Shown: piece after piece, positions 39,168-50,150 of the stretch
Position numbering within the stretch: position 1 is the first letter of the stretch
Layout: each line of letters begins with the position of its first letter
NCBI GenBank assembly: GCA_950295325.1
Contig: OX485809.1
Location: 21,328,001 to 21,392,000, forward strand
DNA length: 64,000 nt
Direction: 5' to 3'
DNA from: Polytrichum commune
Lineage: Eukaryota > Streptophyta > Polytrichopsida > Polytrichales > Polytrichaceae
Program-made: the position numbers and the translations under genes
The notes under the pieces: generated by a model
The model's database searches: none
What the model was told of the DNA's origin: nothing
What the model saw: the letters and a program-made list of their open reading frames with translations, nothing else

Positions 39168-39950
39168 ATGAAAAGTGGTGTACAGTCATGCAAGTGGAGG
39201 CACAAACTTCGAGGTTTTCTGAGTCTCTCTGTCAGTAGTTTTGTCACAGCAGTAGTCAGCACTTCTCGCGCAGATTTTGTGGTCTTAGAGGAAGCCAGAA
39301 CAGCCCTATCAACAGTGGAGATTAGAACCCCCTCCAATGCAAGTCCAGGGGCATCTGAAGCCGAGGATGAAGACGAGGAAGTAGCGGCGACGTCCCTTGC
39401 AACAAGTAGTTCTGAGCCAGCAAGCTGTGGGAAAGAATATGGCCAAAGCATATCGGAAGAGTACAACTCCGACAGTGCGGCCTCTTTGGAAGATAACACT
39501 GATACTAGTTCTGGTGAGAGGAGCAGGGGATGCACGGACTCAGTGAATGAGGAAGAATCCACAACCGCTGACACCACTACCTCCGATTTCAGTTCAAGCG
39601 GCGACAAAGAAGACAGTAGTTGCACCCTCGACAGTGCGTCCACTGACGATAACCATAAGGTAACATGTTTGTATGTTTGTAGGCAGAGCGTTCGTAGTTA
39701 CTTAGTGAACCAGATTGTTACTCCTGGCTCTAATGAAAGGAGTAGCAGTGTCTTGTTGCCAGTTACCCACAGAATTTCTGGGGAGGAAATAGTGACATAT
39801 AAATTTGAGCTAAAGGTTACACGAGGATCAAATCGGCGAGGAGGCCACATGAACAGACGCTTCAAGAGGGGTTTTCAAGATCCTGAGATGTTTGACGGAT
39901 ACTCGTCATGTGTGTCGACAACAACTCACCATTGGATAAGCTTCATGTGA
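39168..39950 (+). CDS. Acidic Ser/Thr-rich ORF in the CACTA element, unrecognised
   Basis: A 260-codon frame with an acidic Ser/Glu/Asp/Thr-rich body (AEDEDEEVAATS, EEYNSDSAAS) and a basic tail (TRGSNRRGGHMNRRFKRG). A possible donor AAG|GTAACA lies at 39659, so the later part may be intronic. It lies on the same strand as the TnpA-like gene and could be its 5' exon or a separate accessory gene. Composition bias also gives a long antisense frame here, which lowers confidence. No family was recognised. Confidence 0.4.
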   Translation: MKSGVQSCKWRHKLRGFLSLSVSSFVTAVVSTSRADFVVLEEARTALSTVEIRTPSNASPGASEAEDEDEEVAATSLATSSSEPASCGKEYGQSISEEYNSDSAASLEDNTDTSSGERSRGCTDSVNEEESTTADTTTSDFSSSGDKEDSSCTLDSASTDDNHKVTCLYVCRQSVRSYLVNQIVTPGSNERSSSVLLPVTHRISGEEIVTYKFELKVTRGSNRRGGHMNRRFKRGFQDPEMFDGYSSCVSTTTHHWISFM

Positions 39951-40819
39951 CTGGGCACTCCACAATTTGTCATCCCTACCCTCTTGGTCGCTTGAGAAGG
40001 CGGAGTTCGCGACGACAAGTACTTCATCGACTACACCGGTGATGTCCTGCATGAACAGGTGCATTGAGCCTAGTTCATCGCAAGATTTTCGATTTCTCTG
40101 CTTTACATGTGAAATTTAATGTTGTACAGCTGATCTAATGTTCATTTACCTTTACTGCTGCAGAAATTGGAATCTATAATCACTTAGTTAGGTCATGAGT
40201 AAAATCACTGGCAGAAAGTGTGCTATAGTCAAGGCATCTCCGATGTCTGTAGGTTGAATCACGTGATGTTTACATGATGTGGGCTTCTGTTGAGCAGCTT
40301 AATCAGTTGAGCAAAGTACAGGGAGGTGAATAATCAAGCATTCCCAAATTCGGTGCAGGGACGTCCAAACGGCCTTTACAACATCTCACGTCGATGGACA
40401 TGGTGAGAACTGGAACTCGTTCTCACTGGCCCATTCTTTCCGGACTCAGCTCATATGTTAAATCTACTTTTAAGGAGATTCTAGTGGATCACACTGGTGG
40501 TCTTGGATGTTCAATTCCGGTGTACAAACAGCTTATAGCTGCTGAAGCGGACGAAGCCTTACAATTGACGTCAGCCACCGATGGATCATCTACTTCTTTT
40601 TGCTTTCAACTCAACCGATTGTTAGCTGAAATACTTGATAGCTGTGCAAAGGACCCTAAGATAACCCTAAGTGGAACCACAGTGAAACTATAGTATATTG
40701 CCATGTATAACATCCATTGATAGATGAAAATCCAAGTTTAACGAATACGGTACTCAAGAGTGAAATGTGAGGAGGGTGAATTGAAGTTGCTAATCTGTAT
40801 AAGCTGATTGAATCAGCTT

Positions 40820-43800
40820 ATGGCACCTCCTACTGTTTCTGGGAAACAGAGAGAGGATTTTGTGAGGTGGAAGGAAGCACCCAAGTCCATGGAGAGAGAT
40901 CAAGCCAATGTTGGAGGCAGATCTCCGTTGGTTGCCAAGAGGAAGGTACATGCATCACGGCCACGACCCATTGTCATGGAGGACGCAGACTTGCAGAGGA
41001 TGAGTGAGTCTACCCAAGTGCCCCAAAACCAGAGAGCGAGCGATTGTGAGCGTGAAACTGAACCTGAAGTTGGTGCTTTGTTGAAACGGCCCCCACAAAT
41101 CCCTAAATATGCATCTCCTTACAAGTTCGTGCCGCCTCGAGCGACTGGTCCGTCACCATCTGTAGTCCCAGTCGTGCCGCCTCAAGCCATCTCGTCGCCA
41201 CAAGGCCGCCCATCGAAGAGGGTGCAACAACAAAGAGAAGAAAATGTGCATGATGTACCATGCATTGAGCTACACAATATTGGCCCTCATACGTCTGCAA
41301 AGAACCATGAAGGTAAGTGCAAGTCATTTCAACACCAGATTTGAATCAGAAATATGATTTGAGTACCTAGGCAAGGCAGTCGCAAAATTTTATTAAACCA
41401 TGTGAGAAAGAATGTAGGCTATTTTTTAGGCATTTGTGATAAATGCACTACAATTCTTTGATATAATGAAGGACCTCATCAATTATAAAGTTGTGTGATT
41501 AAAAAAATAAGGGTATAATGCATCAATTAATCTAAATATTTTAATTCAAATTAAGGTTCGTAATAGTAGGTAGAGGAAGAAATATTGAGGCAGAGGTATT
41601 GTGCTTTCCAAGATAGAGTGTTGTAGAGGATGAAGGCATACAAAGACCTAAGTTGCATCCATTAGTGTATTTGGTTCAGACATGAGAACTATGTACTTAT
41701 TAGTATAGTACCCTACGTCTTTAAATGTACAAGGAACTTCTACTGTGATTATTGTAGGGGCAACAGATGTCACGAGAGCAGAAGTGCAATCCCGCGGTCC
41801 CACTGGAAGACCCAGTAGTTCTTCACCACAACCACGCGAGGTAATGGCTGGATCAGGATCAAGCTTGCGAACTTCTTCTACAATTCGAGGAAGTACAGTG
41901 CAAGCACAAAAGATGGCAGAAAGGTCTCCCCAAACTCAACCTCGAGGCTCTAAGATGACCCAGGACATGGGAGACAGCAGTAGGCAGCGAAGTCCGATTT
42001 ACACCCTACCAGACATTCATCGCGCCCAAGAACACCGCAGAGGATGCGGAAGTCTGTCAACCACGGGCACAGACAGAGAGGTATATATCTTCTCATTATC
42101 AGCGTGCATGGGACTATATTTGCCCCTCTAATGTGATAGGCGAATTTCCTGGAATGAATCATGTTGTATTGCGTATGAAAATGGTTTGTTTACCGTACAT
42201 GTAGGTCGCAGGTGGGGTATGGACAGTTACTGGAGGTATTGGTAATTCGCACAGTCTATCCTTCACAGGCAAAAACAATTGATGAAGTGAATGTGACTGG
42301 GTTGACACAATGATATGGGGGACCGTTCTGAAATGTTGATAGTGGGAATAATCAGAATTGTGGAGAATGTTGTAGAGAAGAACGTTAACGTTTTGTTGGA
42401 ATGCGATTTCAGGAAAGTGATATTAATGTTGCAGAGGGCGGTAGAGAGAGAGAGGGCAGGTATCGATGAGGGCCACAAAATCAGCCACATGCATTTTCCT
42501 TCTACAACCACGATGACAACGACATCGAATGTAGCGAGGACAGCGGAGACGAAGAATCAGAGCACGAGAATCCTAAAGAGCTGCAAAGATCAGAAGAGCC
42601 AACAGACATTGAAACTAATGAGCATGATCTGTATCCAACGGAAACCGAGAAGAGGAGAGAACGTAGACACGCCCAAGCATCTAGAGAAAGAGAGGGAGTC
42701 AGGCGTAGCCGTGAGGGACTACCAAGAAACTATTTATTAGTGGACGAGCATAGCAGAGAGCCATACGGGCAGGGTGTGAGTAGCTGGAGAAAAGAGCTAA
42801 TGCTATTATCGAGGAAGCTTGACCCAGCCATAGGCAACATCAACAGACAACCACAGGACGTTTTGAAAGAAATAGTGGACTGGATTCAGCACACGTGGGA
42901 GTACAGTGGGCCGATTAAGGACAGGTATGTGAAGGAAGTTATTGCTCGAGGTGTGACGTTGAGGCGCTCTGAATTGTGGAAGAAAATTCGGTTGGAGGAG
43001 CCTAAGCCGGAAGACGTGTCTGACAGAACTTGGCGCTCTTTGGCAAGGCAGCTTGAGAGCCCAGCAACAATACGGAAAGTTGAGATCTGCAGCCGGGCCA
43101 ATGCTAGTCGTGTAAACTTTGGAAGAACTGGCCCTTCAGGAGAGGTTGGAGTGCGGGAAAGACTACGTAGACAATTGAAGAGGTCACCCGATCCTGAGGA
43201 GGTAAGATTTGAGATGGCACGGAACAAGGGTTACAGCGGCCGGTCTAAACGTAATAAAACAAGTGATAATATTATGCATGGGAGTTGGAATGCAGGAGTT
43301 CATTTGGAGGATGAAGAAATGCGTCATAATTCCCAACATACACAAGGGATATCTCCTCGACATGATAGGAGTGCTCCAGGAAGGAGTGACGAACGCGCCC
43401 AGTTTAATGACGACAATGCAACTTGTTTGCAACCTGCAAGAAAGATTGTTGTTCAGTCTGGAATTATGTCCATCTCGGAAGAACAACTTGCACAACACCC
43501 AATGGTACTGAAACTGATGCACAGGTTGGAGGCGTTAGAGGCCCTGAAAAGGCAGAGTGCGGTCGTGAAAGAAGCAGTTGGAGGTCAGAGCAACTCTAAA
43601 GCAGCAGTAGAAGAGATACCGGAGCAAGTACCATGTGAAGATGACTTGGTGGACCAGGGTCTAGGTGCACAGAACTCACAAGCACTAGAGGTGGGACTTC
43701 AAATAGCTGTGAGGAGCATGGTATATTTTGTCATGTCATTTTTGGGTACCACAATTGAATGTTTGTAACATCTAGCTCAACATATTATGTACAGGAAAAT

Positions 43801-43933
43801 GTGTAATTTTTAAGTATAATATGAATGGGCGTATTCTCTTTGCGTATAGGGTGGAGAAGAGGCTGAACAGCCAGGAGAAAGCCAAGAAATTCGCAGGTCG
43901 GGTCGGTCGATAAAGAAAGCAAAGCGTTCATGA
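40820..43933 (+). CDS. TnpA-like CACTA DNA-binding protein (transposase_24 / Ptta-En/Spm type), 4 exons
   Basis: Exons 40820-41312, 41758-42080, 42485-43690 and 43850-43933 join in phase to give 701 residues. The first two exons are Pro/Ser/Arg-rich and low in structure. The third holds an acidic then Arg-rich stretch, followed at about residues 395-520 by the plant En/Spm-associated domain (DRYVKEVIARGVTLRRSELW, VSDRTWRSLARQLESP, NASRVNFGRTGPSG, then an EEVRFEMARNKGYSGR tail). A likely helical segment follows (HPMVLKLMHRLEALEALK), and the last exon ends basic (RRSGRSIKKAKRS). The role of such proteins is binding subterminal repeats and assisting TNP2. The first ATG could be preceded by more exons, including the acidic frame at 39168. 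Confidence 0.72.
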
Positions 43934-44949
43934 GAAACTGTAAGTTCTGATGAATGATCCTATGCCACATCTTTACACTAATTTACAGTAACAAATGTTG
44001 CTGACAAGGTATTTCCTGGCTTAATAAACTTTGTAGTTCATGGCGTCACATATGTGCACGTCTACTGAGGAAGGTAATGAACTATGAAAGAACGTTATAC
44101 TTAAATTAAATACACAACCTATGAGAGGTCTCTGAATCAATAAATTGTGTTTCATTCTATTTCATAAAATATGAACATCATGACGTATGTCATCCTGATA
44201 CAACTTTGATTTTGTATCTTGAAACAGGAACAACAGTTTCAAATTACGCTTGTGACTTGAAGGACTTCAAGGAGCAATACATGAGGTAGTGGAGGACTAC
44301 GAAGATTCCCCATGGAAAATTTGGGTTGGCGCTAAACAAGGAGAGAAGACCAGGGGTTTTTTTTTCCGATGTATGGGCATTTTTTGTGATGTGAAATTTG
44401 TTCATCACACACCTTGTAGTAAAGTAGGTTTTCGGCACACAATGTAATTAGATTGTTGTGAGTATATTCACATCACCATGATGTACAAGCTTTCACAACA
44501 GCTATTAGTCAGGGATGGTACTAAGAATTAGTGGTAAGTTCAGAAGAAGTAATACAGGATTTATATGTGCAACAGGTGCATGTAAATTTTGTGAAAACCG
44601 GATAACGCTAGCTGCAACCATGGATTCTATGGTGGTGTAAATGTACTGTATGGAAATAAATCCACGGGCACTATAATTTCCCATTTTTATATACCGCTTA
44701 TTATTCATTCCAAGAATGTCATTGGTGTACAATAAACCACGTCGACAGACGCGAAAATAATGTGGAATATTTTTACCAAAATTCCAAGACTAGCCACTGG
44801 TCCAAGTGTCAGATTGTTGTCACAGTAAGGCACAGTAGGAAACTTCAAGGAAACTGAGACAAATGTTTTACGTAGTGGTTCAATTTTAACCTCTTCATTC
44901 GGGAAAGTATACTTTACATTTACTAGGACGGGTAATTCCACCGTGGCAA

Positions 44950-45115
44950 CACCCGAAGAAGTGGTGGCAGTTGACGTGTATTTTTGTCCGATTTGACTGC
45001 CAAATTAACGTAATTATGTCAACTAAGTGTCCGAATCAGGGTCTCCTAATTGACGGAACAGCTGACATAACTTTGTCAAAATTTTGTCAATTAGGTCACA
45101 TAGATTCTTGTAGTG
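44950..45115. promoter_or_regulatory. CACTA right terminal inverted repeat and subterminal motifs
   Basis: This end carries TTTTTGTCCGATTTGACTG, ATTATGTCAACTAAG, TTGACGGAACAGCTGACAT and AAAATTTTGTCAATTAG before CTTGTAGTG. These are the same TTGACA/TTGTCAA and TTGTCCGA words as at the left end, in mixed orientation, as expected for TnpA-type binding sites. Confidence 0.7.
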
Positions 45116-45632
45116 TGAGGTGAGCTCCTCCTTCTTTTTCCATAAGAAATAGTGTTCGTGGTGTAGGTGATCTTGTGCAGTCGTGGTATTTGATTCTTTG
45201 TATGTCTTCTGCGCCTCCATATTTTGCAAGGATATGTTGTATAAGTCCTTTGTAGATTATGCCAAGTCTGCCGGGATTATTAAGTGCATTTTTGAGTTGT
45301 TCGCTAATACATCTTAGGTAGGCGTTTTTTAATGAGAAGGCTTCTAGTCCAAACAAGTCGTGTGGTAGTTGGGTTATTATGTTTGTTGTACATTTAGGTA
45401 GACCACATATTATTTTTTAGATTTCTATAATTTTTTTGTCTAATTTTTTGATAGCTGGCATTGAGTATGGGACTGCATAAAAGCTATATGCTATACCGGC
45501 TCTGATGACAGTGTCTACCATACTTATTTTTTGTTTGATTGTGGCTAGGCAGTTTGTTAGTAGTTTGCATTGGTTTATCATTTTAGTTGTGGTGATGTGT
45601 GTTTGGAGTTTCCATTTTAATGATGGTACTTA
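45116..45632 (-). pseudogene. LINE reverse transcriptase, C-terminal fragment
   Basis: This minus-strand frame reads toward the CACTA insertion: VDTVIRAGIAYSFYAVPYSM, then a TAA stop near 45418, then FGLEAFSLKNAYLRCISEQL, LGIIYKGLIQHILAKYGG and RSPTPRTLFLMEKEGGAHL. This is the thumb/connector region of a LINE RT; the catalytic fingers and palm are absent. The frame continues into 29487 once the CACTA element is removed. The boundary near 45632 is where the coding resemblance ends. Confidence 0.75.
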
Positions 45633-46250
45633 ATATCATGTCACATCAAGGTGACAAGCAATTTCAATCACTTCAATTAGACCCGACTCTAGAGTTTGTA
45701 CCTTAGGGCGATCACACCCCCTTACATTTCGTTACCACGTGCAATAATGAGGTGTCTAGTGGGGGGGATCTATGCAACTCTTAATATCTTTTTTCCTCTC
45801 TATTTGTAGATAAAAAAATTACTTCGATGTATTTTTTAGCATCTTATATTTATTTGTAATTGTTTAGCACAATGTTTTTCTTATAAACCCAACCGCCGTT
45901 GAGGAGAACAACACATTTTAATATATACTTTTAATGTGCAAGTTTTTGGATTTGTTGGACATGAGAACATTTGTTTGCTTTGTGATTACTCAGACCATTG
46001 TAAGACCACAACTTGTACTTAAGAGTTTGAATAGGTTTTCATGTTAGTGTGACCATGGAAAATAGTATGGTCACCTGTCAAATAGTAAGTTTCTAAAATA
46101 AAATATGACTACAATGGTCAACCTAGTGTCTTTGGCTTGACTAGGTAGGTTTTAAGGTTTCCAAGGTACTGCCAACATATCATGGGTAGGGGTAGAAACT
46201 TCAAGAGCATTTAATAATAATGCAAAATAATATATTGCAAGACATACATT

Positions 46251-46284
<34 letters not shown>

Positions 46285-46909
46285 ATTATGTCAATCTCAC
46301 AAAACATTGTTATGGATTTGAATGATGTTACGAGCTTTGCAACCCTTACAAATTATAATAAAAACCGAAAGCCAATGCTTGAAGTCCCCTCACAATACAA
46401 GACCCCACAAACTTAAAATACTCTCACGTTTCCCGATGCATGGGCAAGTTTGTCCGGGCTGTTGTTATGTTCAAGAAAAAATTATTTTTTCTTGATCCGA
46501 TTCTCATTCACCCAACGAAAAACTTAATGTTTGTAGCTGATTCATCCCAACAATTCAATATTGTATATCACTTGTGGGATTTTTGAATATAACATTACAC
46601 AACTCCATAGCTGCATTTGGTGGGACCATGTATCACATGAACATGATTCTTTTTTAGTTTTGAAATTCCCCGTTTATGGGGAGCATTCATGTTGTATATT
46701 GTGCACTTTTCGACAAGCACATGCAAATTATCATAATATTTTAATTATAACCTTAATGTTTTTGGTTGTTGGAAAGAGACCATCATGTAGATGATTAGGG
46801 CCACTTCACACATGAGACTGAGAGCCCGTGACCGTTATACTTCAAGCACTCTCATTGGTGAAAAAGGCGGAGCTAATCCAAATTTGCTTCATACTGTGTT
46901 TGAGGGACC
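45633..46909. other. AT-rich spacer with (TA)n tract
   Basis: No gene was recognised. A (TA)n microsatellite lies at about 46253-46282. A segment at 46839-46870 (AAGCACTCTCATTGGTGAAA and onward to GGCGGAGCT) closely resembles 58136-58166 inside the pogo-like element. Confidence 0.5.
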
Positions 46910-47284
46910 AACGGAGTCTCGGGGGGTGCATTGTACTAAACATGTACGAGTATACGTGAGTGCACATGAGGGGTATTGATTTGGACCTTGCCGTATTACG
47001 TATACATATGGTATACATGTTATAATTTATAGTTATGTACATATACGGAAGGCCTTTAAAAAGTATACAATAATTGTACTTGTATGGTAGTGTTACTATA
47101 CTACATATCATAAGTTTTCATATTGGATGAAATTAGGATTAACTAGGATTAACGATTTTTGTTAGCAACCTTATAGGGTAGTATGAACCATGTACAAGGT
47201 ATCAAGGTAATATCGGGGAAAGAGGCAGTATTAGGGTTCTGAAATGATTCGTTCATCTCAAAGTAACAAGGACCCTTTTCCCCT

Positions 47285-47395
47285 CCCATCCCTAGGTTTT
47301 TGTTTTCTCTTTTTGTCGGGCGCTGAAGGTTTTTGTTTTCTCTTCTAGTTGGGCGCCGAAGGTTTTTGTTTTCTCTTCTTGCATAGCTTGCTTCT
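47285..47395. repeat. Three ~36-bp tandem units upstream of the 211-codon gene
   Basis: GGTTTTTGTTTTCTCTT recurs three times, separated by TGTCGGGCGCTGAA / CTAGTTGGGCGCCGAA. The copies lie about 75-180 bp before the ATG at 47468, so they are probably 5' untranslated or promoter sequence of the element gene. Confidence 0.8.
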
Positions 47396-47467
47396 TTTGC
47401 CGACAACTGCTTTACTTTTCCTTCTTTCACCAGTTGCTTCCAGCGCTTCTCAGCGTCCCTGCAGTTA

Positions 47468-48103
47468 ATGTTGCCGTGGGAATCACCGAAAGTCCTGACA
47501 TTGTCATGGCCTCGTTCTGAAATTCCCTCTCTATCAAATGCAAATTCAGTTGTGGCTTATGTAATGGTAGGGAAGTCTAGAATTTTTAAAAGTACACTTG
47601 TTAGTCAATTGAATGGCAATCCTTCTTTGTGTAAAGATCGGTTGACTCGAATTAGAGCTGGCATATTATATATGAAGCCTAAGCTCCTGAGTGTTGGAAA
47701 CCATGACACTTTGTTAAAGCTTGGTTGTGATTGTGTTGTGTGTTTTTTGAACACACCTGCAGATAAAACTGTGAAAAAACGACGTAGGCCAAAAAAATCT
47801 ACTCGAGTTAAGGTTTGGTTTGTTGGGAGAGTTTATAGGATGCGGAGGAAGTTTGGTAATCGTGGGGTGGAGTATAGGGATCCAATTGACTTGATGGACC
47901 GTCCATCAAATGTGGAGATTGGTTTATGTTGGTATCAAAAAGGGGCTAACAACAAGTGGACATATGATCTTACTGATCATTTGATGGTAGATTTAGAGAC
48001 AATAATTGCATTGGCTATAATGACATATATTGGTGAATCAAATGTTTATGAGTTACATCCGGGAGATGAAAAAGTTTTCAACGACTTTGCTAATGAAAGC
48101 TAG
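47468..48103 (+). CDS. Unrecognised 211-residue basic protein of the TIR element
   Basis: ATG at 47468 and TAG at 48101-48103 bound one open frame inside the 1.43-kb element. I do not recognise the family. Visible features are a CDCVVC cysteine cluster at about residues 88-93, a strongly basic nuclear-localisation-like stretch (KKRRRPKKSTR), a Trp/Arg-rich segment (VWFVGRVYRMRRKFGNRGVE), then EYRDPIDLMDRP and a C-terminal YELHPGDEKVFNDF. It could be a DNA-binding accessory protein or the remnant of a larger transposase. A possible acceptor (CCCTGCAG|TTAATG) just before the ATG leaves room for an upstream exon. Absence of stops suggests it was intact recently. Confidence 0.6.
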   Translation: MLPWESPKVLTLSWPRSEIPSLSNANSVVAYVMVGKSRIFKSTLVSQLNGNPSLCKDRLTRIRAGILYMKPKLLSVGNHDTLLKLGCDCVVCFLNTPADKTVKKRRRPKKSTRVKVWFVGRVYRMRRKFGNRGVEYRDPIDLMDRPSNVEIGLCWYQKGANNKWTYDLTDHLMVDLETIIALAIMTYIGESNVYELHPGDEKVFNDFANES

Positions 48104-48354
48104 GATATTTTGTTATACATATTATAGGGGTTGATTATTGTTCAAAAATATATTTGTATACTTGTGTTAATGACTATATATGAATGGATGTTTTTTTTGT
48201 GTATACATATTGTTACTTGTATATTTATTGTTGCAATTGTATGTGTATTACTTCATTTCACAAAAAAAACTTGTATATAGGGGGTTTTTAGAGTATGTAG
48301 TGAACACACGTGATTCTAGGTTTTAATGAAAGGTGCACCCCCCGAGAACGGAGT

Positions 48355-48910
48355 ATGTGAATGCAAGATGGATGTGAAGTCTACATGGATTCCTACATGG
48401 CATCAAATGGATCATGTTTCATGGTCACTTGGATTATTTTCAAAAGCCACCTCTTGGAGGTAGGCCAGACATGAAACCCGGAGACCATGGCACTCTGAAC
48501 TCTCACAACCGTTGATTTATTCTATTTTATCATGTGTGAGGATCTGCATGAATAGAAGTTCATTGAAATAACATTTGGTTTAGGGGCTGGTGACGTATGA
48601 TTTCACACTACACTTGAGGGTCTATGACCACACTACATGATTTTAGAGGTGTCTTGGGACGGCCTTTGGACACTTTCTTTTGGGCTCTCACAATTTCTTG
48701 GTCATGGCTCTTGGCTTGTGTGTGAAGTGGCCCTTAGTAATGTTACAAAGCTAATTCCGGTGTCAAATCAACTAAAGAAAGAGTTCTTATGTTGCATGAA
48801 TGGGAGGTACACTATGTAGTTCGAGAGGAAATTCTCTTTGAACTTGCATGTGGCCCAGGTACGCCTGACAAAACATCGGGAATCGTGAGTGAAAGATCAT
48901 TTACCTACGT
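48355..48910. other. Spacer, no gene seen
   Basis: This stretch lies between the TIR element and the hAT-derived repeat. No open frame has a recognisable domain. Confidence 0.45.
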
Positions 48911-49332
48911 GCACAGTCCGGGGAGTTTTATACAAAAATCGGTACATTTCCGATCTTTTATAAAGACATTCGGATTTTTATTTTTTTGCTCGGAAGCTAC
49001 CTAAATCCAATTTTTATTCTCGGTTAAAAACCGATATTTAACTTTATCATTCGGTAATTTTCCGACTTTCTGAATTTCATTTCGGTATGTTTCCGAAGAT
49101 TTGTATTGTATGTCGGATTTTTTTTTAAAACATTGTAAAAAAAAATTGGTGTTATGCTTTTAAAGGGGTGAATTTGTGTTCATAGAAAATCCAAGTATCC
49201 TTGGAAGGATTTGAACCTTGCCAAGCCCCCACCAACTTGGGGCCAAGGATTTAGCCTTTAAAAATATATATAAATCCAAAAAATGTTCATACGTTATTTA
49301 GAGGCTAGTTAGTACAACAATACATGCAACTT

Positions 49333-49566
49333 TTAAACATCCGTATCCTCATAATTAGAAAACATAGTTGATTTTATTGAACAAGATGCATCACTTGTAG
49401 AAGACACATAACGTGAAGGATTAGCATATAAAAACCGGTATTTGATTCCAATTTTCCACAAAGGAATTGCCTCTTCAATAATATTATCAAAGTTTTCATT
49501 TGGTCCTTCTAAAGCAATTCTAAGCATAGCTTCCAAATTTTTACTTCCAAGTTTGTTTCTCACTCA
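49333..49566 (-). pseudogene. hAT transposase C-terminal fragment, copy 1
   Basis: The frame reads RNKLGSKNLEAMLRIALEGP, then NFDNIIEEAIPLWK and YRFLYANPSRYVSS, ending in an acidic tail. The RN-L-x(3)-LEAMLRI-x-LEGP pattern followed by EAI-LW matches the end of plant hAT transposases, after the dimerisation region. The remaining catalytic parts are absent from this repeat. The same frame recurs at 62355-62588 with only a few substitutions. Confidence 0.7.
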
Positions 49567-49899
49567 TGTTTTTATTAAATTTTCAGAGTGTCACATTGAA
49601 ATTTTAGAAATAGTTTCTACCTTGTCAAAACAAGGTGCTCCGGGTGTACACGAAGGAAGGCACCAAATAGTGGCGGCTGAGAGAAACTTCATCCCATGCT
49701 CTGTACTTCACAGCGCCATGCACAAAACAACAGTGTGATGTCACTGTGAAGTCTCAGAATCGCTCTGAGAAATCCAGGAGATTCAAGAATCGTTGTGAGA
49801 GATTCAAGAGATCCAGGAGACGAGCATTGGTTCCGCACAAGTTTGTTTCCTACTCTTCAAGACTTATCTACATGATTTCAAGAGATTTGCGACCTCCGA

Positions 49900-50150
49900 A
49901 ACAAATGTCTCCGATTGGATCGCAGTGGATCGCCGTACTAAACTAGACCTCCGAACTGGACCTTCACCCTGGACCTCCGAAACATATATCTCCAACTGGA
50001 TCGCAGTGGATCGCCGTACTAAACTAGACCTCCGAACTGGACCTCTGAAATAGATGTCACCAACTAGATCGTAGGTGGATCGCCGCACCAAACTGGACCT
50101 CCAAAACAGATGTCTCCAACGAGATCGCAGGTGGATGCAGAAACAAAGAG
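49900..50150. repeat. Minisatellite with GGATCGC...GACCTCCGAA units, copy 1
   Basis: About four imperfect units of 55-65 bp share GACCTCCGAAACA, ATGTCTCCAAC and GATCGCAGTGGATCGCCG. The same array with a different unit order occurs at 62885-63150. Confidence 0.75.

Larger units (their letters stand above)
29488..45115. mobile_element. 15.6-kb CACTA (En/Spm, CMC) transposon, apparently autonomous
   Basis: The left end reads CACTACAAGGAAATGG and the right end, reverse-complemented, CACTACAAGAATCTATG. Both start with the diagnostic CACTA. A TGA triplet flanks each end (29485-29487 and 45116-45118), matching the 3-bp duplication of this superfamily. The interior encodes a TNP2 transposase (minus, 30729-35949) and a TnpA-like protein (plus, 40820-43933), transcribed away from a repeat-rich 36-39 kb centre. 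Both reconstruct without stops or frameshifts. With the exact target duplication this points to a young, possibly still mobile copy. It sits inside the LINE coding sequence and interrupts it in frame. Confidence 0.93.
25312..45632 (-). mobile_element. 5'-truncated LINE (RT + RNase H) split by a CACTA insertion
   Basis: The coding strand is minus: the reverse-transcriptase side lies at 45632-45116 and continues at 29487-26282 after the CACTA transposon (29488-45115). Joining the sides with one copy of the TGA target duplication keeps one reading frame. The 5' side stops near 45632, where similarity to an RT tail ends, so the element is 5'-truncated as is usual for LINEs. The exact 3' end below 25312 is not defined. 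It resembles a LINE lineage with RNase H and a Cys-rich DTWLHVLL segment that I recall from bryophytes and arbuscular-mycorrhizal fungi; that recollection was not checked. Confidence 0.8.
46918..48346 (+). mobile_element. 1.43-kb element with 13-bp TIR and 8-bp TSD, superfamily uncertain
   Basis: The left end is CTCGGGGGGTGCA and the right end TGCACCCCCCGAG, a perfect 13-bp inverted repeat. AACGGAGT flanks both ends (46910-46917 and 48347-48354), a perfect 8-bp target duplication. The unit carries a single 211-codon gene on the plus strand and a 36-bp triple repeat upstream of it. Among known DNA transposons, 8-bp duplications occur in hAT, P and Zisupton/KDZ types, but the CTCGGGG end does not match the usual hAT CAGGG or CACGG. 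No DDE transposase was recognised. Confidence 0.85.

Noticed and set aside
39113-39643. 176-codon minus-strand frame opposite the acidic CACTA frame
   Set aside because: It is Ser/Leu/Val-rich as expected for the antisense of an acidic Ser-rich region. The plus frame fits the strand of the TnpA-like gene better.
47149-47430. 93-codon minus frame with ENKNLRRPTRR repeats
   Set aside because: The repeated peptide is produced by the 36-bp tandem DNA repeat upstream of the 211-codon gene; there is no sign of a real gene.
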